Shown: positions 1 to 14,016 of the stretch, piece by piece | Numbering within the stretch: position 1 is the stretch's first letter | Layout: each line of letters starts with the position of its first letter | Origin: Actinomyces sp. HMSC035G02 | GTDB taxonomy: Bacteria; Actinomycetota; Actinomycetes; Actinomycetales; Actinomycetaceae | Direction: 5' to 3' | Length of the DNA: 27,128 bases | Assembly (NCBI GenBank): GCA_001838165.1 | Contig: KV835857.1 | Span: 1 to 27,128, forward strand | Program-made: the position numbers and the translations under genes | Notes under the pieces: model-generated | What the model was told of the DNA's origin: nothing | What the model saw: only the letters and a program-made list of their open reading frames with translations | The model's database searches: none

Positions 1-73
1 CACACCCCACAAACCACACAAACACAACGAAAAGTCCGGGTCGATTCAGCTTGCATGGCCGTGCACAGTCAAC

Positions 74-119
74 GAAAAGGCGGGCCCGACCGCGCATCAC
101 CAGCGCGATCAGGCCCGCC
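74..119 (-). terminator. Intrinsic terminator of the malic enzyme gene
   Basis: On the minus strand, just downstream of the stop codon, arms at 103-119 and 79-95 pair over about 17 bp (outer GGCGGGCC/GGCCCGCC) around an 7-nt loop. They are followed by TTTT at 75-78. GC-rich stem plus T-tract is the classic intrinsic terminator layout. The first 70 bases of the window show no gene; CAACGAAAAG occurs at both 25-34 and 70-79. Confidence 0.85.
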
Positions 120-137
120 AAACAGCCGAAATGACTC

Positions 138-1565
138 TCAGTTCACATCCATGTCGGGCTGAACGGGGATATCCACGGTCGGAAGGTCGCGCACGGCGCG
201 ACGTACGGCCTTGGACACGGCGGGGGCAACCCGCTTATCGAAGGCGCCGGGGATGATGTAGGAGGGCGAGAGCTCATCCTCGGAGATCACGGACGCGATA
301 GCCACAGAGGCGACGCGCAGAACCTCGGTCGTAATCTCCTTGACCTTGGCGTCCAGCAGACCGCGGAAGAGACCCGGGAAGGCCAGAACGTTGTTGATCT
401 GGTTCGGGTAGTCGCTGCGGCCCGTGGCGACGACGGCGGCGTACTTGCCGGCGCCGATCGGGTCGACCTCGGGCGTCGGGTTGGCCAGCGCGAAGACGAT
501 CGCGTCCTCGGCCATGGTCTCAACGTCGGAGGGCTCAAGGATGTTGCCGGAGGAAACGCCGATGAAGACGTCGGCGCCCTTGAGGACCTCCTTGAGGGAA
601 CCGTGGACGTGGCGGGGGTTGGTCGCCTCTGCCAGCGCCTTACGGGAGGGGTGCATGCCTTCGGTATCGTCGCCGGAGAGCGCGCCGTCGCGGCCACAGC
701 CGATGATGTCGCGCGCACCCTGGGCGAGCAGCAGGCGGATGATCGCGTTACCCGCAGCGCCGACGCCGGAGACGACGATGCGCACGTCCTCGATCTTCTT
801 GCCCACGATCTTCAGCGCGTTGATGAGCGCCGAAAGAACCACGATCGCGGTGCCGTGCTGATCGTCGTGGAAAACGGGGATGTCGAGCTCGGCGCGCAGG
901 CGCTCTTCGATTTCGAAGCAGCGAGGAGCGGAGATGTCCTCCAGGTTGATGCCGCCGTACGCGGGGGCGATCGCCTTAACGATGGAGATGATCTCCTCGG
1001 TGTCCTTGGTGTCCAGGACGACCGGCCAGGCGTCCACGCCGCCGAACTCCTTGAACAGGACGGCCTTGCCCTCCATGACGGGCAGGGCGGCCTCGGGGCC
1101 GATGTCGCCCAGGCCGAGGACGGCGGTGCCGTCGGAGACGACCGCGACCGTGTTGGCCTTCATGGTCAGCAGGTGGGCCTTCTGGGGCATGTCGTGGATG
1201 GCGGTGCACACGCGGGCGACGCCGGGCGTGTAGGCGCGCGAGAGGTCGTCGCGGTTACGCAGCGGCACCTTGGAGTGGATCTCCACCTTGCCGCCCATGT
1301 GACTCATGAAGGTCTGGTCGGCGACCGAATCGGCGATCACGCCGGGCAGCGCGGCGATGGCATCGCGGACCTCGCGGCGGTGCTCAGAATCGCGCATGTC
1401 GCACGTCAGGTCGATGACGATGCGCCCGCGGTCGGAGTCGGCCACGTCGAGGCCCTTGATCTCCGCTCCAGTCGAAGAGACTGCGTCAACAATGGACGCG
1501 ATGGAAGTCGTCTTCTCGTCCACCTCGATACGGTAAGAGGCGGTGTACGACGGCGATGTGCGCAT
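138..1565 (-). CDS. NAD-dependent malic enzyme with N-terminal ACT domain
   Basis: Oxidative decarboxylation of malate to pyruvate in the cytosol, linking the TCA cycle to pyruvate. The 475-residue protein opens with an ACT-like regulatory domain (about residues 8-85), which suggests small-ligand control. The catalytic part follows: SRAYTPGVA with the conserved Tyr112, the Lys motif EGKAVLFKEFGG (Lys167), NLEDISAP (207-214) and HDDQHGTA (233-240) for metal and substrate, then a Rossmann segment VVSGVGAAGNA near residue 264 for the dinucleotide. The ATG at 1565 is preceded by GAAAGGA at good spacing. It stands alone, with its own promoter region and a strong terminator. NAD rather than NADP preference is inferred from the family and not proven by the sequence. 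Confidence 0.93.
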   Translation of the reverse strand: MRTSPSYTASYRIEVDEKTTSIASIVDAVSSTGAEIKGLDVADSDRGRIVIDLTCDMRDSEHRREVRDAIAALPGVIADSVADQTFMSHMGGKVEIHSKVPLRNRDDLSRAYTPGVARVCTAIHDMPQKAHLLTMKANTVAVVSDGTAVLGLGDIGPEAALPVMEGKAVLFKEFGGVDAWPVVLDTKDTEEIISIVKAIAPAYGGINLEDISAPRCFEIEERLRAELDIPVFHDDQHGTAIVVLSALINALKIVGKKIEDVRIVVSGVGAAGNAIIRLLLAQGARDIIGCGRDGALSGDDTEGMHPSRKALAEATNPRHVHGSLKEVLKGADVFIGVSSGNILEPSDVETMAEDAIVFALANPTPEVDPIGAGKYAAVVATGRSDYPNQINNVLAFPGLFRGLLDAKVKEITTEVLRVASVAIASVISEDELSPSYIIPGAFDKRVAPAVSKAVRRAVRDLPTVDIPVQPDMDVN

Positions 1566-1621
1566 GTCTGTCCTTTCGTCGGGCGCCCGGCCACAGTCGA
1601 CCAGGCTGTCCTCAAGCGCTC

Positions 1622-1657
1622 ATCCTAGGTAACTTTCCACTCCCCCAGGAAGGGGGA
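1622..1657 (-). promoter_or_regulatory. Putative malic enzyme promoter with a dyad over the -35 region
   Basis: On the minus strand a -10 box TAGGAT lies at 1622-1627, giving a leader of about 50 nt. No consensus -35 is visible. Where a -35 would sit (17-bp spacing, 1645-1650) there is a perfect 6-bp dyad, TCCCCC-AGGAA-GGGGGA (1641-1657), which could be an operator. The rest of 1658-1753 holds nothing recognisable. Confidence 0.45.
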
Positions 1658-1753
1658 TGCCACAACGTGGACACATGCGTTCGATCAGGGACGAGGCCGG
1701 GGCGCCTCCTCGGGAGACCACACGAGGCAGGGGCGCGCAGTCCGGAGACGACG

Positions 1754-1788
1754 ACGGGGGCCGGGATCGCATCGATCCCGGCCCCCGT
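1754..1788 (-). terminator. Perfect 16-bp hairpin after gatB
   Basis: ACGGGGGCCGGGATCG (1754-1769) and its exact complement (1773-1788) flank a 3-nt loop, about 20 bases past the gatB stop. There is no T-tract on either strand, so termination may not be of the simple intrinsic type, but position and strength fit a 3' end of the gatCAB transcript. Confidence 0.7.
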
Positions 1789-1808
1789 GACGTTCGTCAG
1801 GATGAGCC

Positions 1809-3305
1809 TCAGGCGCCGACCATCTCCATGATCAGCTCGCGCACGCGGGCGGCGTCAGCCTGCCCGCGGGTGGCCTTCATGACCGCGCCGACGAGGGCGC
1901 CGGCCGCCTGGACCTTGCCGCCCTTGATCTTCTCGACGATGTCGGGGTTGGCGTCCAGGGCCTCCTGGACGGCAGCCGTCAGGGCGCCATCGTCGGAGAC
2001 GACCTCGAGGCCTCGGGCCTCGACGACCTGCGTCGGATCGCCTTCGCCCGCGAGAACACCCTCGAGGGCCTGGCGCGCCAGCTTGTCGTTGATGCGACCC
2101 GAATCGATGAGCCCCTGCAGCTCGGCGACCTGAGCGGGGCTGACCCCGGCCTCGTCGAGGGAAACCTCGCGCTCCTTGGCGCGACGCGAGATCTCACCCA
2201 TCCACCACTTGCGGGCGGAGGCAGGATCGCAACCCGCGGCGACGGTGGCCTCGATGAGCTCGAGGGCTCCGGCGTTGATGACGTCGCGCATCTCCATGTC
2301 CGCGTACCCCCACTCGGTGCGCAGGCGGCGGCGCTTGGCGACGGGCAGCTCAGGCAGCGAGGCGCGCAGCTCCTCGACCCACGCCCGATCCGGGCGGATC
2401 GGAACCAGGTCAGGCTCGGGGAAGTAGCGGTAGTCCTCGGAATCCGACTTCTCACGGCCGGACGACGTCGAGCCGTCCTCCTCGTGGTAGTGACGGGTCT
2501 CCTGCAGGATCGTGCCGCCCTCGGCCAGGATCTGGGCCTGGCGCTGCATCTCGTAGCGCACGGCCGAGGCGATGCCTCGGAAGGAGTTCACGTTCTTCGT
2601 CTCGGTGCGCGTGCCCAGCGGGGACTCGGGCGTGGGGCGCAGCGACACGTTGATGTCGGCGCGCACGTTGCCGCGCTCCATGCGGGCCTCGGACACGTCC
2701 AGGGCGCGGAAGATGTCGCGCAGGGCCTGCACGTAGGCGGCGGCCACCTCGGGCGCGCGCTCGCCGGCACCCTCGATCGGACGTGTCACGATCTCCACGA
2801 GCGGCACGCCCGCACGGTTGTAGTCCACGAGCGAGTGATCCGCACCCTGGATGCGACCGTCCGCGCCGCCGATGTGCGTGTTCTTGCCCGCGTCCTCCTC
2901 CATGTGCGCGCGCTCAATCTGCACGCGGAACATGGTGCCGTCCTCGAGCTCGACGTCCACGTAGCCGTCGTGCGCGATCGGCTCGTCGGACTGAGAGGTC
3001 TGGAAGGCCTTCGTCAGGTCCGGGTAGAAGTAGTTCTTACGCGCGAAACGGCAGTACTCCGCGATCACGCAGTTCAGGGCCAGGCCGATCTTGATCGCGT
3101 ACTCGACGGCCTTGTGGTTGACGACCGGCAGCGAGCCGGGCAGACCCAGCGACACGGGGGTCACGAAGGTGTTCGGGTCGCCACCAAACGCGTTGGGAGC
3201 CGCGTCGAACATCTTGGTCTTGGTGCCCAGCTCGACGTGCACCTCAATGCCGAGAACCGGGTCGAAGCGGCGCGCCGCCTCGTCGTAATCCATGAGCTCA
3301 GTCAT
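1809..3305 (-). CDS. gatB: Aspartyl/glutamyl-tRNA amidotransferase subunit B
   Basis: GatB is the kinase and tRNA-binding subunit of GatCAB. It phosphorylates the misacylated Glu (or Asp) on tRNA, and ammonia from GatA then turns it into Gln (or Asn). The N-terminal catalytic core carries [17 protein letters not shown] and the signature [16 protein letters not shown]; the C-terminus has the YqeY-like helical tail. I chose the ATG at 3305 (498 residues). It shares one base with the gatA stop (TGATG, translational coupling) and sits 7 nt after GGAGG. A GTG at 3308 in the same frame adds one residue and is too close to that ribosome site. Last gene of the gatC-gatA-gatB operon. Normal family length, nothing broken. 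Confidence 0.97.
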   Translation of the reverse strand: MTELMDYDEAARRFDPVLGIEVHVELGTKTKMFDAAPNAFGGDPNTFVTPVSLGLPGSLPVVNHKAVEYAIKIGLALNCVIAEYCRFARKNYFYPDLTKAFQTSQSDEPIAHDGYVDVELEDGTMFRVQIERAHMEEDAGKNTHIGGADGRIQGADHSLVDYNRAGVPLVEIVTRPIEGAGERAPEVAAAYVQALRDIFRALDVSEARMERGNVRADINVSLRPTPESPLGTRTETKNVNSFRGIASAVRYEMQRQAQILAEGGTILQETRHYHEEDGSTSSGREKSDSEDYRYFPEPDLVPIRPDRAWVEELRASLPELPVAKRRRLRTEWGYADMEMRDVINAGALELIEATVAAGCDPASARKWWMGEISRRAKEREVSLDEAGVSPAQVAELQGLIDSGRINDKLARQALEGVLAGEGDPTQVVEARGLEVVSDDGALTAAVQEALDANPDIVEKIKGGKVQAAGALVGAVMKATRGQADAARVRELIMEMVGA

Positions 3306-4810
3306 CACTTTTCCTCCCAGTTAGCTGCGGGGCACTGACCCGCGACGTCGTCGCTGAGCGCCTCCACCAGGGACGCCACCTTGTACATGACCAGGTCGCC
3401 GCGCGCGGGAGCCAGCACCTGGAAGCCGATGGGCAGGCCCTCGGAGGACACCGCGTTGGGCACGTTCACGCCGGGGATGCCCGCCAGGTTCGCGGGGATC
3501 GTCGCGACGTCGTAGAGGTACATGGCCAGCGGGTCGGAGGTCTTCTCACCGAACTTGAAGGCCGTCTCGGGGGCCGTGGGCGACACGAGGACGTCGACCT
3601 GCTCGAACACCGCGTCGAAGTCGCGCTGGATGAGCGTGCGCACCTTCTGGGCGCTGCCGTAGTAGGCGTCGTAGTAGCCGGCCGAGAGCACGTGCGTGCC
3701 CAGGATGATGCGGCGCTTGACCTCGTCGCCGAAGCCGGCCTCGCGGGTGGCGGCCATGACGCGCTCAGCGGTCACGGGGCCCTCGGTGGGCTCGACGCGG
3801 ATGCCGTAGCGCATGCCGTCGAAGCGGGCCAGGTTCGAGGAGACCTCGGCGGGCATGATCAGGTAGTAGGCGCCCAGCGAGTACTCCAGGTGCGGGCAGG
3901 AGACCTCGACGATCTCAGCACCGGCCTCGCGCAGCTTCTCGACGGTGGCGTTGAAGGCGTCGATGACGTCCTGCTGGTAGCCCTCGCCGCTCAGCTCCTT
4001 GACGATGCCGACCTTCAGGCCCTTCATGGAACCTTCCGCGGCGACGGACTCAACGGCCTCGGTGAGCGCGGGAACCGGCTCATTCAGGGAGGTCGAGTCG
4101 TTGGGGTCGTAGCCGCCGATCAGCTCGGTCAGGGCGGCCGCGTCAGCGACCGTGCGGGTGACGGGGCCGATCTGGTCCAGGGACGAGGCCATGGCCACCA
4201 GGCCGAAACGCGACACCGCGCCGTAGGTGGGCTTGGCACCGACCGTGCCGGTCACGAACGCGGGCTGGCGGATCGAGCCGCCCGTGTCGGAACCGACGGC
4301 CAGGGGCACCATGTAGGCCGCGACAGCAGCGGCCGAACCGCCGCCGGAGCCGCCGGGGATGCGCTCGGTGTCCCAGGGGTTCTTGGTCGCACCGAAAGCG
4401 GAGTGCTCGGTGGACGAACCCATGGCGAACTCATCCATGTTGGTCTTGCCGACGATGGGCAGGCCGGCTTCCTTGATCTTGACGGTGACGGTCGCGTCGT
4501 AGGGAGGCTCCCAGTCGCCCAGGATCTTCGAGGCGCAGGTGGTGCGCAGGCCGCGCGTCACCACGTTGTCCTTCACGGCGATCGGCACGCCCGCCAGGCG
4601 GTGCAGCGTCTCCCCCGCCGCGCGGCGCGCGTCCACGTCGGCTGCGGTCGCCAGGGCGCCCTCGCGGTCGACGGTGATGAATGCGTTGACGCGATCATCA
4701 ATGGCGTCGATGCGGTCCAGGCACGCCTGAGTCAGCTCGACGGAGGTGATCTGGCCGGCGGCCAGCATGTCCGCCAGCTCGAGGGCGCTCTTCTTCAGCA
4801 GCTCGTTCAT
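3305..4810 (-). CDS. gatA: Aspartyl/glutamyl-tRNA amidotransferase subunit A
   Basis: Amidase subunit of GatCAB: hydrolyses glutamine and passes ammonia to GatB. The amidase-signature triad is intact at Lys80 (GVPIAVKDN), cis-Ser155 ([10 protein letters not shown]) and nucleophile Ser179 ([12 protein letters not shown]). The protein is 501 residues from the ATG at 4810, which overlaps the gatC stop (TGATG) and follows GGAGG at 4-nt spacing. The reading frame stays open upstream into gatC, but that extension is Arg/Gly-rich out-of-frame sequence and should not be annotated. Middle gene of a translationally coupled operon, typical of bacteria that lack glutaminyl-tRNA synthetase. Confidence 0.97.
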   Translation of the reverse strand: MNELLKKSALELADMLAAGQITSVELTQACLDRIDAIDDRVNAFITVDREGALATAADVDARRAAGETLHRLAGVPIAVKDNVVTRGLRTTCASKILGDWEPPYDATVTVKIKEAGLPIVGKTNMDEFAMGSSTEHSAFGATKNPWDTERIPGGSGGGSAAAVAAYMVPLAVGSDTGGSIRQPAFVTGTVGAKPTYGAVSRFGLVAMASSLDQIGPVTRTVADAAALTELIGGYDPNDSTSLNEPVPALTEAVESVAAEGSMKGLKVGIVKELSGEGYQQDVIDAFNATVEKLREAGAEIVEVSCPHLEYSLGAYYLIMPAEVSSNLARFDGMRYGIRVEPTEGPVTAERVMAATREAGFGDEVKRRIILGTHVLSAGYYDAYYGSAQKVRTLIQRDFDAVFEQVDVLVSPTAPETAFKFGEKTSDPLAMYLYDVATIPANLAGIPGVNVPNAVSSEGLPIGFQVLAPARGDLVMYKVASLVEALSDDVAGQCPAANWEEK

Positions 4811-5106
4811 CAGTCCTCCCCCAGAATCTGCGGAACCAGGAACTGGCCGTCCTGGGCGGCGGGCGCCTGAGCGAGCACCTCGTCGCGGTCGACGGTTTCG
4901 CCCACCACGTCCTCGCGCCACACGTTGGTCAGCGGAATCGGGTGGGACGTGGCGGGAACCTCGGGTGTGGCGACCTCGGACACCTTGGAGACGGCGTCGG
5001 CGATCGCGTCGAGCTCACCCGCGAAACGCGTGATTTCCTCGTCGGTCAATGCGATGTGGGCCAGGCCCGCAACGCGGGCGACCTCGTCAGTACTAATGCG
5101 TGACAT
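4810..5106 (-). CDS. gatC: Aspartyl/glutamyl-tRNA amidotransferase subunit C
   Basis: Small clamp subunit that stabilises the GatA-GatB complex. The 98-residue protein starts [20 protein letters not shown], the usual GatC opening with its short helical segment, and ends [10 protein letters not shown] chose the ATG at 5106 rather than the one at 5115. A -10 box TAGGAT ends 7 nt before 5106, so the message probably begins at that ATG (leaderless), whereas the 5115 codon lies inside the -10 region. The gene overlaps gatA (TGATG) and heads the operon. Only 18 bp separate its start from the divergent phospholipase D gene. Confidence 0.95.
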   Translation of the reverse strand: MSRISTDEVARVAGLAHIALTDEEITRFAGELDAIADAVSKVSEVATPEVPATSHPIPLTNVWREDVVGETVDRDEVLAQAPAAQDGQFLVPQILGED

Positions 5107-5124
5107 GTGTGGCATCCTACCCGT
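5107..5124. promoter_or_regulatory. Divergent overlapping leaderless promoters (gatC / phospholipase D)
   Basis: The 18-bp gap GTGTGGCATCCTACCCGT separates two opposite ATG codons. On the minus strand TAGGAT (5114-5119) stands 7 nt from the gatC ATG. On the plus strand CATCCT (5113-5118) stands 6 nt from the ATG at 5125. The two hexamers are nearly the same base pairs read in opposite directions. No Shine-Dalgarno sequence fits either start. Any -35 contacts would fall inside the opposite coding regions, and no consensus is visible there. Confidence 0.55.
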
Positions 5125-6390
5125 ATGGCCTTTTCACAGCGACGCCAACTCACCAGGCAGACGTGGTCGATCGTCAAAAAAGCGGGAATTGCACTGCTCG
5201 CCGCCCAGGCGGCCGCAGTCGTAACCGTGCACGCGATCGACCGCATGCGCACCGCCCGTATCCCCGGTGGCGTGCACGGTTTCCCCACCTTGCCTCCCGC
5301 CGACACGCAGATCGGCGACACCGTGGCACGCACGTACACGGAGGGAACCTCCCTGTACGAGGACATGCTGGAGGCCATCGAAGGGGCAACGCATCACATT
5401 TATTTCGAGACCTTTATCTGGCGCGCGGATCGCTGGGGTCAACGATTTAAGGACGCTCTCATCTCTGCTGCCGAACGCGGCGTCGAGGTGTTCTGCGTGT
5501 GGGACGGCTTCGGCGTCCTCAACCAGGATCCGCGCTTCTACAAGTTCCCCGTGATGCCGCATCTGCACGTGCGCAAATTCCCGACGCTGCGCTCGGGCTT
5601 CTTCACCCTGAACATCCGGCGCACGGGCCAGGATCACCGCAAGATCCTCGTGGTCGACGGCGAGGTCGGCTTCGTGGGCGGCTACAACATCGGTGATCCG
5701 TTCGCGAACGAGTGGCGCGACACCCACGTGCGCATCACGGGCGAGGCCGTGTGGGAGCTGGAAAACGGCTTCGTCGACTTCTGGAACCATTTCCGCCCCG
5801 CAACCAGCCCGGAGCTGCCGGATCAGGGGGCGCGCGCGTGGAGCGCGGACGTGACCGCGCAGTTCAACCTTCCCCACAATCTGCTCTACCCGATCCGAGG
5901 CATGTACATCGACGCGATCGAGCGCGCGACCGACCGCGTGCTCATCACGACGGCGTACTTCATCCCCGACCGTGAGGTCCTCGGCTCCCTGATCGCCGCC
6001 GCCCGACGTGGCGTGCGCGTCCAGGTGCTGATCCCCGAGTACTCCAACCACATCCTGGCGGACTGGGTGGCGCGCCCCTACTACGGCGAGCTGCTGCGCG
6101 AGGGCGTGGAGATCTGGCTCTACCAGCACGCGATGGTCCACTCGAAGACGATGACCGTGGACGGTCGCTGGTCGACGATCGGCACGGCGAACATCGACCG
6201 CCTGTCGATGCGCGGCAACTACGAGGTATGCCTGCAGTTCTTCTCCCGCCCGCTAGCCGCGCGCATGGAGGAGATTTTCGCGAACGACCTGACGACGGCC
6301 CGCCGCCTGACGATCGACGAGTGGGAAAAGCGCTCGACCCTCACCCGCATCGGCGAGGTGCTGCTGGGCCCCTTCGAGCCCCTCGTCTGA
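5125..6390 (+). CDS. Phospholipase D family protein, cardiolipin synthase-like
   Basis: Probably joins two phosphatidyl groups to make cardiolipin, or acts as a related membrane phospholipase. Two HKD motifs are complete: HRKILVVD in the first half and HSKTMTVD in the second, each followed by a Gly/Asn-rich stretch (GGYNIGD, TANIDRLS). An N-terminal hydrophobic helix (about residues 12-35) should anchor it in the membrane, with the catalytic domains behind it. The ATG at 5125 gives 421 residues, close to ClsB-type enzymes. An in-frame GTG at 5107 would add six residues but falls in the promoter. It converges on ligA with only 12 bp between stop codons. The exact substrate cannot be told from sequence. 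Confidence 0.87.
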   Translation: MAFSQRRQLTRQTWSIVKKAGIALLAAQAAAVVTVHAIDRMRTARIPGGVHGFPTLPPADTQIGDTVARTYTEGTSLYEDMLEAIEGATHHIYFETFIWRADRWGQRFKDALISAAERGVEVFCVWDGFGVLNQDPRFYKFPVMPHLHVRKFPTLRSGFFTLNIRRTGQDHRKILVVDGEVGFVGGYNIGDPFANEWRDTHVRITGEAVWELENGFVDFWNHFRPATSPELPDQGARAWSADVTAQFNLPHNLLYPIRGMYIDAIERATDRVLITTAYFIPDREVLGSLIAAARRGVRVQVLIPEYSNHILADWVARPYYGELLREGVEIWLYQHAMVHSKTMTVDGRWSTIGTANIDRLSMRGNYEVCLQFFSRPLAARMEEIFANDLTTARRLTIDEWEKRSTLTRIGEVLLGPFEPLV

Positions 6391-6402
6391 GCCCCGGCCT
6401 CG

Positions 6403-11947
<5,545 letters not shown>

Positions 11948-12003
11948 GTCCCACCTTATTGGCCGGTCGTGAGCAGCCACATAGTGACATCTCCATTCCA
12001 CTG

Positions 12004-12029
12004 TTGACACGACCTTGCGCGACTAAGAT
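12004..12029 (+). promoter_or_regulatory. Putative whiB1 promoter
   Basis: A perfect TTGACA (12004-12009) and TAAGAT (12024-12029) precede whiB1, but the spacer is only 14 bp. Either the real -35 is the poorer CTGTTG at 12001-12006 (17-bp spacer) or spacing is unusual. The transcript would have a leader of about 64 nt with GAGGAG at 12081-12086. Confidence 0.4.
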
Positions 12030-12099
12030 GACCTAGCGGACACTGAAAAAGAGTAAAAGAGAACCAGGCGCACAGGACGCGAGGAGCGAAAGACAGATC

Positions 12100-12351
12100 A
12101 TGGATTGGCGCAGTAAGGCAGCATGCCTGACCGTAGACCCGGAACTTTTCTTCCCCATCGGGAACACGGGTCCGGCTATTACGCAGGTCGCCGAGGCCAA
12201 GGCCGTGTGCCGTGAGTGCGAGGTCGTGGGCATCTGCCTGCAGTGGGCCATCGACAACAACCAGGACTCCGGCGTGTGGGGCGGCATGAGCGAAGAAGAA
12301 CGCCGCTCCCTCAAGCGCCGCGCCGCGCGCGCACGCCGCGCAGGCTGCTAA
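12100..12351 (+). CDS. whiB1: WhiB-family iron-sulfur regulator, WhiB1-like
   Basis: Small iron-sulfur transcription factor that works with the primary sigma factor; in mycobacteria WhiB1 is essential and responds to nitric oxide. The 83-residue protein begins MDWRSKAACLTVDPELFFP and carries the four cluster ligands Cys9, Cys37, Cys40 and Cys46 (C-x2-C-x5-C), the turn GVWGG and a basic C-terminal tail (LKRRAARARR) for DNA contact. Length and pattern match mycobacterial WhiB1. The neighbour on the opposite strand is a PdtaS-type kinase, the same pairing as Rv3219/Rv3220c in M. tuberculosis. Ribosome site GAGGAG lies 13 nt from the ATG, rather far. Confidence 0.94.
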   Translation: MDWRSKAACLTVDPELFFPIGNTGPAITQVAEAKAVCRECEVVGICLQWAIDNNQDSGVWGGMSEEERRSLKRRAARARRAGC

Positions 12352-12388
12352 CACGCCGCCGCGCCCGCGCGAGCCGCACAGACGATCA

Positions 12389-12419
12389 AGGCCGAGGATC
12401 CGCGATGGATCCCCGGCCT
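12389..12419 (-). terminator. Shared terminator between whiB1 and pdtaS
   Basis: Arms 12389-12401 and 12407-12419 pair over 13 bp with a 5-nt loop. On the minus strand the one irregular position becomes a G-U pair, so the stem is complete for pdtaS. The arm carries the CCCCGGCCTCG sequence seen in other terminators of this window. Lies between two convergent genes and may serve both. Confidence 0.7.
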
Positions 12420-12458
12420 CGTTCGTTGATCGTTCACACCGCCCGCGCAGGGCCCCGA

Positions 12459-13919
12459 TCAGGCGGGGTCCAGGTTGGCGTGGAGCGTCACGAGCGTGCC
12501 GCCACCCTCGCGAGGCGCCCACTCGATCGACCCCTTCAGCTCGCCGCGCACCATCTGATGCACGATCTGCGTGCCCAGGCCGCTCATGGGCGTGCCCGGC
12601 ACGAAGCCCACGCCATTGTCTGCGACGGTCACTGTCATGGACGTTCCCTCGCGCTCGGCGCGCACCTCGATGAGACCGTCACGATCCGCGAGGCCGTGCT
12701 CGACCGAGTTGGCGACCAGCTCGTTGAGGACGGTCGCCAGGGCCTGAGCCTGATCGGCCTGAATGGTGCCAAAGCTGCCGGTCGTGATGACCTCGACGGC
12801 ATGATCCGTGGACGCGATCGCGCCGGCCATGCGCACGATCGTGCGTGCGACCTCGTCGAAGTCGACGGACTCGTCCACGTTCTGCGACAGAGCGGCGTGC
12901 ACGGTCGCGATGGCCTGCACGCGGCGCTCGGCCTCCGCGAGCGCCACCTTGACCGCTTCCTCGGAGGAGCGGCGCGACTGGAGGCGCAGCAGGGCGGACA
13001 CGGTCTGCAGGTTGTTCTTGACGCGGTGGTGGATCTCGCGGATCGTCGCGTCCTTCGTCATGAGTTCCTGCTCGTGGCGGTGGACCTCGGACACGTCGCG
13101 CGTCAGGATGACGGCACCGAGGCGCTTACGCCCGTTGACGAGGGGCAGGGCGCGCATGCTGACGGTGGATGCGCGCGCGGCGATCTCGACGCGCCAGGAG
13201 GCGCGGCCCATGACGACGACCGCCATGGATTCTTCGATGAGGGTGCCGTCCCCGATGACTTCGGTGACCTCCTGAGCGAGGACCTTGCCGGTCACGTGCG
13301 TGCGGATGCCGAGGCGGCGCAGGCACGACACGGCGTTGGGGGTCGCGTGCTGGACGCGGCCCTCCGCATCCAGCAGGACGGCGCCGTCGAGGACTCGCGG
13401 GACGCCGTGGGAGGTGACCTGCGGGGTCGAGTCGTAGGGGTATTCGCCGCGCGCCATCATCTGGCACAGGGTGTCGGCCGCAGCAACGGTCCACCCCTCG
13501 AACCCGAGGGACAGACGCGGACTCGACAGGTTGGCCTCGCGCGTGACGACGGCGATGATGCGCCCGTCGTGGCACACGGGCACGCACGTTTCCATCATCG
13601 AGTAGGTGCCGGCCCATCGGGCGGCGGGCGAGCGCACAACCTGCCCGGTCTGCAGGGCGCGCCGCAGGTCGATTTCGCGGGCGGCGGGCAGGTGGAGGCC
13701 GATGATGTCGTCCACGTGGACGGTCGTCGAGGTCGCGGGGCGGCAGTGGGCGGCCGCGATGAAGCGTCCGTCGTCGGCGGGAAGCCACAGAACGAGGTCG
13801 GCGGCCGCCAGGTCGGCGAGCACCTGCCAGTCCGCGAGGAGGAGGTGCAGCCAATCGATGTCCTGCTCCGACAACGGCGTCGAAGAGGCTTCTTCAGCTA
13901 ACTGCATGAGACTACGCAT
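12459..13919 (-). CDS. pdtaS: Sensor histidine kinase, PdtaS-like
   Basis: Soluble two-component histidine kinase of the HisKA_2/HWE-like group, whose usual partner is an RNA-binding ANTAR regulator (PdtaR). It has 486 residues and no transmembrane segment. It has an N-terminal GAF domain (about 20-155), a PAS-like domain (about 175-280), the phosphoacceptor motif IHHRVKNNLQ (His297/His298) and a HATPase domain with LNELVANSVEHGL, DNGVGF and GLGTQIV. The position beside whiB1 is conserved with mycobacteria. The start ATG 13919 lies 6 nt after a TAGAGT -10 box, so the message looks leaderless. No pdtaR is in the window, so the partner is encoded elsewhere. Confidence 0.93.
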   Translation of the reverse strand: MRSLMQLAEEASSTPLSEQDIDWLHLLLADWQVLADLAAADLVLWLPADDGRFIAAAHCRPATSTTVHVDDIIGLHLPAAREIDLRRALQTGQVVRSPAARWAGTYSMMETCVPVCHDGRIIAVVTREANLSSPRLSLGFEGWTVAAADTLCQMMARGEYPYDSTPQVTSHGVPRVLDGAVLLDAEGRVQHATPNAVSCLRRLGIRTHVTGKVLAQEVTEVIGDGTLIEESMAVVVMGRASWRVEIAARASTVSMRALPLVNGRKRLGAVILTRDVSEVHRHEQELMTKDATIREIHHRVKNNLQTVSALLRLQSRRSSEEAVKVALAEAERRVQAIATVHAALSQNVDESVDFDEVARTIVRMAGAIASTDHAVEVITTGSFGTIQADQAQALATVLNELVANSVEHGLADRDGLIEVRAEREGTSMTVTVADNGVGFVPGTPMSGLGTQIVHQMVRGELKGSIEWAPREGGGTLVTLHANLDPA

Positions 13920-13925
13920 GCATCT

Positions 13926-13931
13926 ACTCTA
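13926..13931 (-). promoter_or_regulatory. Putative -10 box of pdtaS (leaderless)
   Basis: TAGAGT on the minus strand, then AGATGC, then the pdtaS ATG. With 6 nt between, transcription should begin at or next to the start codon. No consensus -35 is seen. Confidence 0.5.
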
Positions 13932-14016
13932 AAGGGAGAGGGGCCGCGAGGGCGGACCTTAGTTGTAAATGAGCGCCGGGACACGCTTCGGCGCCGCTTC
14001 TTTCGTCAGGAGAGCC

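Noticed and set aside
1..70. GTCGATTC at 40-47 resembling a tRNA T-loop
   Set aside because: No paired T-stem, anticodon arm or acceptor stem around it.
603..1628. Long plus-strand open frame opposite the malic enzyme gene
   Set aside because: Antisense shadow produced by GC-rich codon bias; Asp/Gly/Arg/Val repeats and no domain.
12216..13901. 561-codon plus-strand frame across whiB1 and pdtaS
   Set aside because: Covers two real genes in other frames; composition typical of a shadow.
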